A stretch of DNA of 64,000 nt from Pyronema omphalodes (GCA_024516155.1 JAJJXM010000007.1:1150150-1214149), one strand, 5' to 3'; counted from the stretch's first letter, positions 19,584 to 31,806 are shown. Made by a program: numbers and translations. Notes: generated by a model not told the origin, from the sequence alone.

Positions 19584-22415
19584 TGTGTCTGGCAGACCGT
19601 GTAGTTTGAATACATTTTCCAGGAAGAGTTGCGCGAAGCCTTCTGCGTCTATCGTGGAGTGTCAGGGCACCAAGTGCCGCTGTTTCGTGAGTCGGCAAAC
19701 GATCGCACATATTGCGTCGAAGCCTTCTGATGTCGGCAGTCCAGTAACAAAGTCCACCGATATGTTCTGCCACGGGTGGTGTGGGACCGGTAGAGGTTTC
19801 AAGGTTCCATAGGGTGCGTGGCGGGTTGCTTTTGTTCTTTTACAAATGTTGCAATTTCGGACGAATTGATCCACATCTTTTCGCATCGAAGGCCAGTAAT
19901 AATTCCTGGCGAGGAGTTAGAAAGTCTTTGCACGGCCCGGGTGTCCCATGGTGGGGGGGTCGTGGTGATCTTGTAGTAGTTTTAGTCGTAGTTTGTCCAG
20001 CGCGGGGACATAGAGGCAGTCTCGATAGTACAATCTGTTTTCCAACACGGAGCAGTCGGCGAGTGATATGTCCTTACAGATTTGTGTACCGTCTTCCAGC
20101 ATTCCAACACTCGGTTAGAGAATGAATCTGTCTTGTAGCCCTCCTTAAACAGGAGGTCCACTTCGGAGGGTGCAAGTTTCATGGGCGGGGTCATGCACAA
20201 TTGGAAGTTTTGTGGCTTTAGGACAGATTGCTGATTCGCTAGTATACGTTCGTCTCCCTCTCCTGGGAGGTCAGCGGCTCGTCTCGTCAGGGCGTCCGGT
20301 TTCCCTCCCAACGTTCCCGGTCGTTAGGTGATGACAAAGTTGAACCGAGACAGGAATTCCGACCAGCGTGCTTGTCGTCTGTTTAGTAGCTTTGTCGTCA
20401 TAAAGTATTCGAGGTTCTTGTGGTCTGTCAATACTTTTATCGGGAAGGCGGAGCCCTCCAAGTGGGGACGCCATTCCTCGAAACAACGAAATATTGCCAG
20501 TAGTCCTTTGTCATAGATCTCATAGTTGCATTCCGCCGGGGAATGCTTTTTGGAATAAAACGCGCCGGGGTGTAACACGTTATCGTCGTCGTATTGTGAT
20601 AAAACTCCAGCAGACACGTAGTCAGATGCGTCTGTTTCTACTCCAATCGGTTTCTCGTAGTCGAAGTGCTTGAGAATCGGTGCAGATGTAAATGCGTCCT
20701 TCAGTCGGTCGAAGGCGCTTTGCTGATCTTTACCCCAGGTAAAGGGGATTGCTTTACCATCTTTCTTTTTGGTCAGCGCCGTTAGAGGGGAGACTACTTT
20801 TGAGTAGTCCTTGATAAATCGTCGGTAGAAGTTCGCGGAACCCAGGAACTCTTGGACCTGTTTCAAATTGGTTGGTTCCTTCCAATCTCTGACTGTGGCT
20901 ACTTTGGAATCCATCATGCGAGCGCCGTCGCGGCCAATGTTGTAGCCCAGGTACTGTACTTCTGCCTTAGCAAACTTACACTTTTCTGGCTTCAAGTGTA
21001 GTTTTTCTTGTTTGAGTCATTCCAAGATCTTTCGGACGTGTGAGGTGTGATCGGGCTTTGTTTCAGAGATTACCAGGATATCGTCCAGGTATGCTGTACA
21101 AAACTGGTCCAGGTATGGTCTCGGGACATCATTTATGAATGCCTGGAAATCGGCAGGCGCGTTGGTGAGCCCAAAGGGCATCACTTTTGACTCGAATAGT
21201 CCGTACCTTGTGCGGAAGGCCGTTTTCCATTCTTCGCCTTCTGCCATTCTAATAAGGTTATAGGCGCTGCGGACGTCAAGGGTTGTAAAGTATTGTGCTT
21301 TGGAAAGATTCATCATCGTTTCCTGTATCAATGGTAGCGGGTACCGATTCTTTTCGGTCCCTTCATTCAATCTTCGGTAATCCACACATAGGCGTAGGGA
21401 TCCGTCTGATTTTTTCACAAATAATATCGGCGAGGCGGCTGATGATTGGGAGCGTTGTATAAAGCCTTTTTTCCACTTCTCATATAGCCATGCTTTCAGC
21501 GTGTGTAACTCGTTGCGTGACAACGAGTATAACGGGCCAAAGGGGGGGACGAATCCCTCTTTCAGTGGGATCTTGTGGTCATAGGGTCCGTGTGGGGGAA
21601 GTTCCTTCGCGTTGACCTCCTTGAACAGGTCGAGGTAGTCATGGTACTCTTCGGGGATCATGTCTTTTACTTCTTCATCCGTGAGGGGGGGCTTGTCTTG
21701 TAGGGCAACGGTGATTTCGTCCAACGATAGCGAAAACACGGTCAGGCTTTCGTCTTCTACCATTTCTTGAAGTCGGAGATGGTCAGACTTGAGATCGCTA
21801 TTGGGGGTTCGTCTGGAGGGTCGGGGACCGAGTCTTCCAATTCCGGCATAGTGTTTGTGTCAGGCTCGTGGACAACGGGAGGGGGCCTCGAGTCCAGGAC
21901 CTCGACACCGGTTGTGCTCACAGGTAACGGGGTGCAGTTCCTCAGGCAGTACTGTGAATCGAAGCTTACGGTGTTGGAACTGAAGCTTATTGTTACGTCG
22001 TGTTTCTTCAGCCAGGGGATACCCAGCACCACCGGGTAGTCACCTAACTTGGTGACGAACATGGGGAGGGTTTCCGAGTGACCATTGATGGTACACTCTA
22101 CCTGGGCGAGGTGGGTGATTTTTCCTGAGGATATGGGGCGGCCGTCGATAACGTCGACCGTTCGGGCGGTGGGTAGGGGGGTTAGAGGGAGTTTGTGATG
22201 GCGGGCGAAATTGCGGTCAACAAAGGCGATACCAGTGGCGCCGCAGTCAACGAGCGCTACTGTATTCACGGAGCGGTTATTGGAAAACAAGGAGCAAGAG
22301 AGAACAAGGTGTTTGCATTCTAACTTTCCAGTGAAACTTGCGCCCGATAATAGCAATGTATCAGCAATAATTTTCCCACCAGCGGCAGAGCCATCTTCTT
22401 GCAGCTGGTTTATTC
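19584..22415 (-). pseudogene. pol: Element C Pro-Pol, first part (protease to integrase)
   Basis: Seen, reading from 22415 leftward: protease (ALVDCGATGIAFVD at about 22255, then LGIPWLKKHD at about 22020), RT ([20 protein letters not shown], then [11 protein letters not shown] at about 21085), RNase H ([20 protein letters not shown]), linker, integrase zinc domain (HHDPPTMGHPGRAKT, CNICKRTKA) and the start of the DDE core ending LHGLPDTVV at 19584. Stops occur near 21017 (TGA where the context suggests CGA), 20324, 19917 and 19662, with a frameshift near 20100. The core continues at 4553 beyond element A. Dead copy. Confidence 0.9.
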
Positions 22416-23990
22416 TTTTCCCGACACCTCTTCTTCATTATCCAATAATTCCACGCTCGCCACTTTAACCCTCGTCTTGGCGGGGCACGACGCAGCCATG
22501 TGGCCGAGGCCACCGCAGTAGAGGCAACGTCCATCTGACAGGCGGGTCGCGCGTTCCTGTGCCGACAGTTTCTGACGGGGTCCCTGGGCAGGGGTTTGCT
22601 TGCTGGAGGAGGCGGTGGTGGCTTGGGTAGCGGGGGTGGGGTGACTGGTGGCGGGGGGTGGCGGTGGTAGTGGGTTTAACTTGGCCGCGGTTGGTACGCA
22701 GCTTGCGGAGGTTCTGAAGTGCTCTCAATTGGGAGTCCAATTTTTGGCACTGGTCAACAAATTCGTGCATCGTAGCGGTGGGAGGGGCGCCAACCAACTT
22801 TTCGTGCAACTCGAGGGACAGGCCGTTACGCAGAGCATCCATGGTGGCGGCTTCATCCCAGCCTAATTCTGCGACCAGGCGGGAGAACTCTGCATAATAG
22901 TCTGAAAATTCGCGGTTCTTTTGTCGGAGATTTTGTAGTTTGAAACGAGCCGTTGCGCGCTCGTCCGGGTCTCCAAAGGTACGCTGTAAGATTTTAATGA
23001 CGTCCTCGATGTCGTTGAGGGCCCAGCGGTTGCCATTTTCCTTGATATAAGGAAGAATCTGATCCAAGGCGCGTCGGCGGATGCGGCCCATGGCATAAGA
23101 AATCCGCTTGTGAGGGGTTGGGAAGCGTAGTTCGTCGCTCACCAACTTGATGCGAAGCAAGGAGACAAAGCGGCGGAGGTCCCCCCTGTTGGACCCATCG
23201 AAGGTTGGCGGATCCGAAATTTTGTCTCCGGTAACGCGGATGCCAGGGGAGGCGAGTAGCGCGTTGATGAGTTCACGCTGGAGGGTGAGCTCCTTCTTGT
23301 AGTAGTGAATTTCATTCGTATCTGCTTGTTCCTCCGGGGTTAGGAGGATTTCGGGGTCTCGTGGGGGAAGTCTTGGAACTGGTGCGATTATAGCAGGGGC
23401 GGGGGCTGCGGCCCGCGGCTGTTGCAGGGGGTGCGGCGGTTCGTGGCACTGTTTCTGGGCCATTTGGATAAACCTGGACGGAGCCAGTCTGGATAACGAC
23501 AGGGGGAATGGGGGCAGGGGTGGGAGCTTCCGGAGCGCGGGAGGCGACAGGACTGGAGACCCGAGTGCTGTAACGGGAGCCGGGGGTTTCCGCGAGGTCG
23601 TTTAAGAGGTAGCCCGTGGGATGGTCTTGGGCGTCTAGGATGGATTGCGCGAGTTGTTTGGTGAAAGTAAGTGGTTCATGGCCGTCAGGGAACTGGGTCA
23701 TGGAGGCAGCGTTCACAATTTGCTGCCAGTGTCCTTCGTCGATAAGTTTAACGTGCATTCTGGCGGGCTCGGAGGATTGGCTTGAGTCTGATGGTGTGGC
23801 GGACGTGCTCCTGGTAAGTGTAGTCCTGGAGTTCCCAGCGAACCACAAGGTAGCAGTGATTTTCTGCTCTTCGGATGGTTCTTCGCACTGCGCCAGCGAA
23901 TCGGTCGGAAATCCCGAAGGTCTCGTTTAGGGTGTGAGTTTCCAGGGCTTGTTTTAAGGCGTGTGTCCAAGCAGAACCGGTGGGGTTCAT
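22410..23990 (-). pseudogene. gag: Element C Gag, broken
   Basis: Seen: an ATG at 23990 starts an N-terminal region. Frame changes occur near 23750-23850, 23400 and in the Pro-rich linker near 22620. The Gag core (FGDPDERATAR, then NREFSDYYAEFSRLVAELGW) is at 23020-22830. The zinc knuckle CLYCGGLGHMAASC is at about 22525-22480. The gene ends GTG TCG GGA AAA GAA TAA, so the GGGAAAA slippery site (22422-22416) is kept, with the protease in the next frame. At least three frameshifts make this copy non-functional. Confidence 0.85.
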
Positions 23991-24014
23991 GCGTGTTGGT
24001 TGAATGATTATTCG

Positions 24015-24023
24015 ATCGAACGT
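24015..24023 (-). other. Primer-binding site of element C
   Basis: On the minus strand ACGTTCGAT lies two bases inside the 5' LTR. It is complementary to ATCGAACGT of the sense LTR at 24241-24233. In element H the pair has changed together to ACGTTCTGT and its complement. Confidence 0.68.
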
Positions 24024-24025
24024 AA

Positions 24026-24554
24026 TGTCAGGGAACTAGGAACGGACGTTCAAAGAACACACTGAACACTACCGGCAAGGGGGACTAGGCGGGTTCCAGG
24101 ATGGGGAACGGAAAGACAAGGACCGAAGTGCACGGCAGACGGACGGCACACGAAACAGGGACAGGGACAAGGACAAGAATGACGTGGGACTGGAAGGAGA
24201 AGTCTTTATTAAGGACAAGGGAAAGACACAAGACGTTCGATGGAGAACTCGACAACGGGGCGGCAAGCCTCCTTATGTACAAAGGGTCGGCCAGCACTCT
24301 TGCTGGGCCGTCATCCAACATCGCTACATGAAAGCTTCCGTTCTCCATCAATTCACCTGCGACGCCACAGCTCTCCAGCTCATGGTACGTCATCCATCAT
24401 CAATCAGTCTATCAACCACAACGGCACGGCACACACAACAACACAACGACAACACAACGCAACACGGCAAGACAACGGCAAGATGTCGACAACAACAACG
24501 ACAACATAATGATGACGCAACAACACAACGGCTCGTCAGCCGTGTGCCGTGACA
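24026..24554 (-). repeat. 5' LTR of element C (529 bp)
   Basis: The minus strand starts TGTCACGGCACACGG at 24554 and ends TCCCTGACA at 24026. It is very close to the solo copies at 29655-30183 and 38979-39507, and less close to its nominal partner at 3131-3649. The priming motif lies at 24241-24233. Its outer flank TAATC lies in the integrase codons of the A' copy. Confidence 0.9.
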
Positions 24555-27276
24555 TAATCTGTCCACAACTACCCAAATTGCATCACACCCATTGGACCAT
24601 GGTAATCCTGTTACGAAGTCCATTGATATGTCCTGCCAGGGTCTTTCTGGGATAGGTAGTGGGCGTAGGATGCCAAACGGGGCGTGTCTGGTAGGTTTCG
24701 AACGTTGGCAGGTATGACAATTTCGAATATATCTTTCCATATCTGTCCTCATCTGGGGCCACGTATAGGTTCTTGAGAGGTATTCTAATGTTTTAGATCT
24801 ACCTGGGTGTCAAGCCGTAAGAGAGTCGTGGTGTTGTTGCATTAGGTGTAATCGTAGAGGTTCGTAATTCGGGACACATAAACATCCCCGGTAGAGTAAA
24901 CGGTTATTGTTGACTGTACATTCAGCTAATGTAATGTCTTTACAATAACGAGTGTTATTGTTTAGCATTTCAATAACCTTAGTAGGGAATGGGCCTTTCT
25001 CGTAGGCTTCCGTGAAGAGCTGGGATAAGGTGGGGTTTGTTTGTTGTGGGTCCGGTATTACGGTTTGTTGCGAATTCGTTATTGTTTGTTGATTACTGGG
25101 GGTAACAGCCGCAACGTGAAGGATATTCTCTGGCTTAATGATCGTTGTGTGGTTTTGTAGGGAGCGTGCATCCCCCTCTTTAGGCAGATCTCCGGATCGA
25201 CAAGTCAGTGCGTCTGGTTTACCGCCTGCGGTACCGGGGCGGTAAACAATCTTCAAATTTAACTGAGACAAGAACTGGGACCAACGGGCTTGACGGCGGT
25301 TCAAGAGCTTTGTCGAAGTAAAATATTCCAGATTCTTAAGATCTGACAGTACTCGAATGGGGTTAATAACAGATTGTAATTCGGGACGCCATTCTTCGAA
25401 AGCCCGGACGATAGCCATGAGTTCTTTATCGTATATCTCATAATTACATTCGGCGAGGAATGTTTCTTTGAGAAGTAAGCAATAGCATGTAAGATTCCTT
25501 CGTCATCATACTGAGAAAGTACTCCGGCAGAGACAGGATCTGAAGCATTGGTTTCGACAATAACATCTCGGTCTGGGTGGAAACGAGCCAGAACGGGGGC
25601 GGATGTAAATGTCGATTTCAACTCCTCAAAGGATTGTTGCTGAGGTTCCGACCAGACGAAGGGAACTCCTTTTCGTGTGAGTAACCTGAGAGGTTGGACT
25701 ATTTTTGAATAGTTCTGAACGAAACGTCGATAGAAATTTGCCAAACCCAAAAACGCTCTAACATCTTTGAGGTTCCGGGGAGATTCCCAATCTCGAACTG
25801 CAGTAATCTTCTCAGGGTCCATCTTTATTCCTTCTGTACTAATGATGAGTCCTAAGTACTTTACTTCCTTCTGATGGAACTCGCATTTCTCTGGTTTGAG
25901 ATGTAACCCTGCTTTTTCGAATGCTTCGAGGATCAATTTAACATGTTGTTTATGTTCTTCAAGATTATCCGAATAGCTCAGGGTGTCATCCAAATAGGCA
26001 GTACAGAATCGATCAAGGTAAGGTGCCAATACGTCGTTAATGAAGTTCGGAAACGTTGCAGGGGCATTGGTAAGCCCAAAGGGCATAACCAATGATTCGA
26101 ATAATTCGTACCGGGTACGAAAGGCGGTTTTCCATTTTTCCCCATTTGCCAGACGTATTAAATTATACGCTCCCCTACTGTCGAGCTTAGTGAACCACTT
26201 AGCTCTTGAAAGGTTCATTAAGGTATCCTGCATCAGGGGAAGAGGGTAGCGATTCTTGATCATTCCGGCGTTGATTCCACCATAATCGACCACCAAGCGC
26301 AATGAACCATCGCCTTTCTTTACGAAAACAATGGGAGCAGCCGCTGGGGATGAAGAGACACGGATGAAACCTTTGGTGAGGTTTTCATCTAACCAACGTT
26401 TCAATTCCTCCAACTCTGGACGTGATAGGGAGTAAAGGGGGCCGAAGGGAGGCTGAAAACCATCGACGAGTGATCTCTTGTGATCCGACGGTCGATGGGG
26501 CGGTAACTTATCAGCATTGACTTTTTCGAAGATTCCCAAGTACTGGTGATATTCGGGTGGTACAATAGTCTTAAGATCCGGTTCCTCTTTCTCTGGTTGA
26601 AGAGCTGTGGTGATTTCATTCAAAGATAAGGAGAATTGTTCGACTTTTCCGTAACGGTTATTGGCATTGTTTACGATTCGTCGAAACGTCGTAGCTGAAA
26701 TAGCACAGATCTTATTCTGTTGTTTCGGAGCGATACCCTTAACAGAGGTGGGTGTTAACGTGGATCGGTGCGGGAGGCAGTTCGGTGAAGAGAATTTGAT
26801 ATCATTGTCGGCGAAGTTTATTGTAACATCGTGTTTACGAAGCCATGGGATTCCTAAAACGAGGGGATAATGACCAAGCCGAGTAACGTAGGCGGTTAGT
26901 CATTCATGATGGTCTCCTATTGTACATTCGACTTCAACGTATTCGGTGATGTCTCCTGATGAAATGGGTCGACCATCAATTACTTCAACCATTTTGGGGT
27001 TTTTTAATTGATAACGGGGGAAGTTGTGTTGGCGTGCGAAGTCTTCGTTCATGACGGAAATTCCTGTGCATCCGCAGTCTACGAGAGGATGAGTATCGAT
27101 TTTGGTATTGTGTTCAGTTAGTGTACATGGCACGATCAAATGATTCCCATCCAATTCGTTTTCTTGTTTACTTGACAAAGAACTAGCGGATACATAAACG
27201 ATTGCCTGAGATGAAACGAAAGACGAGGCAGGGGCTGGTCCAACAACAGAGCCAACAGGCTGTTGATGGACTATTC
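24555..27276 (-). pseudogene. A' copy Pro-Pol, truncated and broken
   Basis: Seen: this is a minus-strand relative of element A pol. The protease has VDCGCTGISV near 27075; a stop lies at 26902-26900 (TGA where A has TTA), and the RT/RNase H frame runs 26623-25301 (YLDDTLSYSDN). A frameshift near 25460 and another stop near 24812 (TGA for GGA) follow. Integrase is cut at 24555 just after WVVVDRL by the edge of the C LTR. It shares the YLDDT motif with A. The remaining integrase, chromodomain and 3' LTR are absent here. Confidence 0.88.
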
Positions 27277-28429
27277 TTTTCCCTGGTCGACGTCGGGGTT
27301 TGTTGGGATATCCAAAACCTCGGCAGCGGCTAGGCGAATCTTGCGGGAGTTGTTTGCTGCCAACGTAGAGCATTCGCTTTTGAAATGATGGGCTGATCCA
27401 CAGTAAAGACAAAGTCCCTTAGCCATTCGTTCATCACGACGGCGTTGGTTCTGAGCCTTTTGGGAAGCCGATGTGGTCCATGGGGGCCGATCCGTAATTA
27501 CCACTATTGGTATTCGTTGGGTGGGACGCCGGGCGAGACGGCGTGGAGCTGGAACAACTGGGGACCGCAGGAACGTGCCATTTTGTGGTGTTTGAATGCG
27601 CTCGAATTCTATAATCTAGCTTCATACAAAGATCCACAAATTTGGTGAAGTTCTGAGGTTCTTCGGCTTGGTAAACAAGACTGGTCTGAAGGTCTCGAGA
27701 GAGTCCACGCTTCAGAGCAGCCTTCTTTGCGTTTTCATCGTAGTTCAAGAGAGCCATCAATCGTTGGAACTCTGCGTAATATTGGCTAAACTCACGGTTG
27801 CCCTGTTGATGTTTATCCAATTCCGCAGATGCAGTACCAACTTGATCAGGATCTCCGAAGGCAGCTTCCAGAATTGTAATGAGAGCCTCAACGTTCTTAA
27901 GCTTAATCTTATCTGTAAGGACGTAAGGTTGAATTTGATTCTGAGCGTTGCCTTTGAGATATCCAAAAGTATAACGTAGCTTATGTTGATCATCGGTAAA
28001 ACGGGAGGAGTCTCCGGCGAGCTTGGACCTGACCTTCGAGATGAAGTTCAAGAGTTCCTTGCGTTCACCAGAGAACTCAGGTGGGTGGGGTAATTCGATA
28101 GGACGGGTATTCGGAAGGGGACCGTTCTTCGTAAGGGCTTGTAGGAGTCGAACGGAGGCGTTGGCGCTTTCGAGATTCCTCTCCAAGTCGGTAATTCTTT
28201 GGGCGTAGAGGGAGTTGTCCTTTCGAGCTTCTGTGAGTTCAACTCAGAGGTCGTCTGTAGGTTGATAGTCTCGTTCGGATTCCTTTACGGCGTTGCGGAC
28301 CAATTTGATCTTCGTGGGGTCCTGTTTGACCTCCAACCTTTCGGCTTCTTTGAGGTACAGGGCCACGACGACCTTGTCATTTTGGTCCATTTCGAGGGAA
28401 CAACGGAGGTGCCAGAGGTTGTGAAGCAT
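27271..28429 (-). pseudogene. A' copy Gag
   Basis: Seen: from ATG 28429 the frame runs directly into the sequence equivalent to A Gag (blocks ending in MDQNDK). This shows that the upstream reading belongs to Gag. About 130 bases of the N-terminal part are deleted between two CTGG repeats compared with A. A TGA at 28246-28244 replaces CGA of element A. A one-base insertion near 27480 changes frame before the zinc knuckle, which here is intact (CLYCGSAHHFKSEC). The GGGAAAA site lies at 27283-27277 and the stop at 27273-27271. Confidence 0.86.
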
Positions 28430-28493
28430 GTGAAGCTTGTTGTAATCGAGAGTTGACGGTAGAGCCGGCAGGTCTTGATTACACAGTTATATT

Positions 28494-29067
28494 GTAACGG
28501 CGAACAAGGGAGAGATAGCTGACGGAGAACCTGAGGGCTCTTTTCAATTATTCACTCTTGAGTTCAATGAAGATAACCTTAGAATAACTTCAACGTTAGT
28601 AACTCTTAAGCTGTGTCGAGCATCAACTTAGAGATTTCTGTGTTTAGAAGTTAAGGAAATAAACAAAATAAACAAACAAAGAAACAATCCTCTTATATAC
28701 AATTTTTCCTCCTTACACGCCGAGCCACTATTTGCAGATTTTTCCCGAAAAATAACTAAGTAAACAACGCCGTCGCAGTTGCGCGTTCTAGACGCGCTAA
28801 CGCGTGCGTACCAAATTATCGTGTTTGCGTGCACAGCCTCGTCGCGGGCTCCTTAGCGTATCTCTCGTGCGCTATAGCGTAACTCGCGTACGCGGTAGCG
28901 TTCTTCGCGTGCGCGCTAGAGTAACCCTAAGCGTAGTCACGCGCGCGCTTCTGTAACCCTAATCGTGCGCGTGCGTCCGTAACCCTAACCCTAGTTGTGC
29001 GTGTACGGTCACAAACCTAACCCTAGTTTGTGTTCGTGCGGGTGCAAGCCTAACCCCAGTCACGTGA
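28494..29067 (-). repeat. A' LTR, R/U5-side part
   Basis: This is the inner part of the minus-strand A' 5' LTR, including the telomere-like block (28920-29060), cut at CACGTGA by G'. Compared with A it lacks roughly 115 bp that contain the self-priming motif, so this LTR could not prime itself. The rest of the LTR lies at 2655-3102. Confidence 0.82.
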
Positions 29068-29133
29068 TGTTAGGCACCACCAGCGGTTACGCAAGGGAGG
29101 TAGGCAACACGATTGTTCTTGTGGTAATCCTGA
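29068..29133 (-). repeat. G' LTR fragment (inner 66 bp end)
   Basis: It matches the first 66 bases of 1698-2654 (read on the plus strand) with a few substitutions and directly follows CGTGA (29063-29067). It then breaks off into a C-family pol fragment. It is the other outer edge of the insertion whose right edge is at 2654. Confidence 0.8.
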
Positions 29134-29363
29134 CAGGAGTTGCAATTACGAAATGTATGACAAGGAACTACTGGCAATAGTTCGATGTCTCGAAGAATGG
29201 CGTCCCCACTTGGACGGCTCCGCCTTTCCGATAGAAGAACTGACAGATCACAAGAACCTCGAATACTTTATGACGACAAAGCTACTAAACAGACGACAAG
29301 CACGCTGTTCGGAATTCCGGTCTCGGTTCAACTTTGTCATCACCTACCGACCGGGAACGTTGG
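29134..29363 (+). pseudogene. C-family pol fragment, RNase H part (left of G2)
   Basis: Seen: the plus strand encodes [23 protein letters not shown] and [12 protein letters not shown], close to the C RNase H region on the minus strand at about 20520-20310. It is interrupted by G2 after GTTGG and continues at 37124. There is no stop in this short piece, while C itself has TAA in the same block, so this is a different, better preserved copy. Confidence 0.82.
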
Positions 29364-30649
29364 TGTCACAACGCTCCCGTGACATGCTTCTGGCCTCCGC
29401 CGTCACCACCGCAGGGCTATGGGTGGTCGTCATCACCCTAGCAACCTGCTACGCCATCATGAAGTGATAGGGATAGGGCTAGGGCAAGGGGCTGGGCCCC
29501 TTGCCGGGGATTTTCATGTGTTAGGAGTTAGTTCTTATTTGGATTTATTTTAGGCATCCCGGCGGCTGGGAAAATGTTGGAATCTTTTACTTATCTCTTT
29601 GGTATGTACGCTTTCTTTATTATTTGGAATCACGGCGGTTAGCCAGGTAGTTATTGTCAGGGAACTAGGAACGGACGTTCAAAGAACACACTGAACACTA
29701 CCGGCAAGAGGGACTAGGCGGGTTCCAGGACGGGGAACGGAAAGACAAGGACCGAAGTGCTCGTCAGACGGACGGCACACGAAACAGAGACAGGAACAAG
29801 GACAAGAATGACGTGGGACTGGAAGGAGAAGTCTTTATTAGGAGCAGGCGGAAGACACAAGACGTTCGATGGAGAACTCGACAACGGGGAGGCAAGCCTC
29901 CTTATGTACAAAGGGGCGGCCAGCACTCTTGCTGGGCCGTCATCCAACATCGCTACATGAAAGCTTCCGTTCTCCATCAATTCACCTGCGACGCCACAGC
30001 TCTCCAGCTCATGGTACGTCATCCATCATCAATCAGTCTATCAATCACAACGGCACGGCACACACAACAACACAACGACAACACAACACAACACGGCAAG
30101 ACAACGGCACGATGTCGACAACAACAACGACAACGCAATGATGACGCAACAACACAACGGCTCGTCAGCCGTGTGCCGTGACAGTTATCTCTTTTTGGTA
30201 TGTACTCTTTCCTTGTTATTATTATTTGGAATTACGGCGGTTAGTTATCTTTGGTACGTATTGTTCCCTTGCTTTCTTATTTGGAATTACGGCGGTTGGC
30301 AAATGGTGGGGAATGTTGGTCATGTATGTAGTTATCACGGCAGTTAGCATTGGGAGCATTCTCCGCAGGCGGAGAATGCTGAGTCACGAGTCATGAAGGA
30401 GCAAGTATAAGGGGAGGAGATTTGTATGTAGTTTATTTCTTCACGCAATCAAGTTTCTATTTACCACAATCCTATCTACAAAAGTTCCCTTGTGATATCC
30501 CATCTCTCCAAACTCACCTGTGATTTCCCAGCCCAAAAGACCCTGGCCCATTCCCAACTTACCAGCCTTACCTAACCCGCCGCCGCCCTCCTCGCCGCCG
30601 AAACCCCCGCGCTGCCTGTCGTCAGTAACCGTGGATACGGATTCTGTAA
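29364..30649 (+). repeat. 5' LTR of G2, interrupted by a solo C LTR
   Basis: It is homologous to the G1 LTR but has fewer U3 repeat units. It is split at 29654/30184 by a C LTR with GTTAT on both sides. It keeps the hairpin (30355-30380), TGAGTCA, the TATA motif and the ACGCAATCAA priming motif. It ends TTCTGTA. Confidence 0.93.
29655..30183 (-). repeat. Solo LTR of family C
   Basis: This 529 bp copy is flanked by GTTAT at 29650-29654 and 30184-30188. The matching flanks show a normal insertion followed by LTR-LTR recombination that removed the body. Because it lies inside a young G LTR, family C was active after G2 arrived. Confidence 0.93.
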
Positions 30650-30897
30650 TTTGATTGCGTCCTGTGTACGACACCCAACGCGGAACGAAGACCCAGAAAA
30701 CCCAGAAAACCCAGAAGACCCAGAAAACCCAGAAGAAGGCGCACACAGTGGCGTCCTTTCAGCTAAAAGAGCTCGGAAAACATATCGAACAAGAACCGAC
30801 CGGATCGGCAAGCCCAGTGACCCCTGAACAACCATCCAGACCACAGACCCCCGAATCACCCGAACTCCCCCATACCTCTACCGACGACCCTGCGGAT

Positions 30898-31806
30898 ATG
30901 GCGACCCCGGCAGGATTGGGACTTGTCACTCCGGTCACGATGACACAGGAGCAGTTGAACCAGATCCTCATTCAACTCCATCGCCCCACGACAAACAGTA
31001 ACCCCAAGGTGGAAGACCCGGAGCTGTACTACGGCGAACGGACCAAGCTGAGGGCATTCCTGACGCAATGAGAACTGAAGTTCAATTGTGAAGGGAATAG
31101 ATTCGACACCGAACAGAAAAAGGTGAACTGTGCGAGCTCCCGCTGTAGAGGTAACGCTTGGGCATGGATCGAGCCGTCCATCAAGGAGGGGAAAAGCGTA
31201 TACACGACCTGGAAGGCCTTTAAGACTGCTGTCAGTAGGGCTTTCGGGGAAGCCGACTCAAAAGAAGTAGCAAGAAGAAAGTTCAAGATGATCAGGCAGG
31301 GCGCGCGATCCGCCGCTGCATACTGGGCCGAATTTCAAAGGATCAAATCCGATTTAAGATATAATGACGAGACCTACATCGATCAATTCAGTGATGGACT
31401 AAACACAGACGTCCAACGACAGTTGGCACTCCTTGACGAACGACCAATAGATCTCACGGAGTTCGCCAACAAGGCCATAGCGTTAGACAACCGACTATTC
31501 AATTTCCGAACCCTGAGGACTCGATATGAACCTCAATTCTATCACCACCCCCATCTTAAGGCGCAGGGACACGACTCTCGACTCTCCGACCCCGAACCAA
31601 TGGAATTTGATTCCACTCGTCGACCGAAACCAAGGGATAGGACGGACGAGGATAGGCGGAAGCGGAATAACGAATGTTTTAACTGTGGGAAGGTGGGACA
31701 CTACGCTGCGAAGTGCCCAAGTAAGAAATTATTCAGAGCAGCGGAAACTACATTGGTGGAAGAGGGACTCGGTGAGACGTCGGGAAAAGAGAGTCCCCAG
31801 GAATAA
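30898..31806 (+). pseudogene. G2 Gag with internal stop
   Basis: Seen: it is the same length as G1 gag (909 bp including stop) and collinear with it. TGA at 31069-31071 replaces the TGT (Cys) codon of G1 in the segment LTQCELKF. Beyond it the Gag core and the knuckle CFNCGKVGHYAAKC are intact. The upstream leader has five units of the AAAACCCAG-type repeat, against three in G1. GGGAAAA lies at 31782-31788, before the stop TAA at 31804-31806. This copy cannot make full Gag unless the stop is bypassed. Confidence 0.9.

Larger units (their letters stand above)
3131..24554 (-). mobile_element. Family C Ty3/gypsy chromovirus, split by element A
   Basis: The order on the minus strand is 5' LTR 24554-24026, leader with priming site, gag, protease, RT, RNase H and integrase to 19584, then the inserted A element, then the integrase end and chromodomain (4553-3661), a purine tract complementary to 3650-3662, and the 3' LTR (3649-3131). 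The integrase reading resumes cleanly across the A insertion: residues ending GLPDTVV are followed by SDRGPQF, with ACTAC duplicated on both sides. The outer flanks do not match (CACAC on the left, TAATC on the right), so the present ends probably come from two different insertion events. The coding regions carry many stops and frameshifts and the element is dead. Confidence 0.9.
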
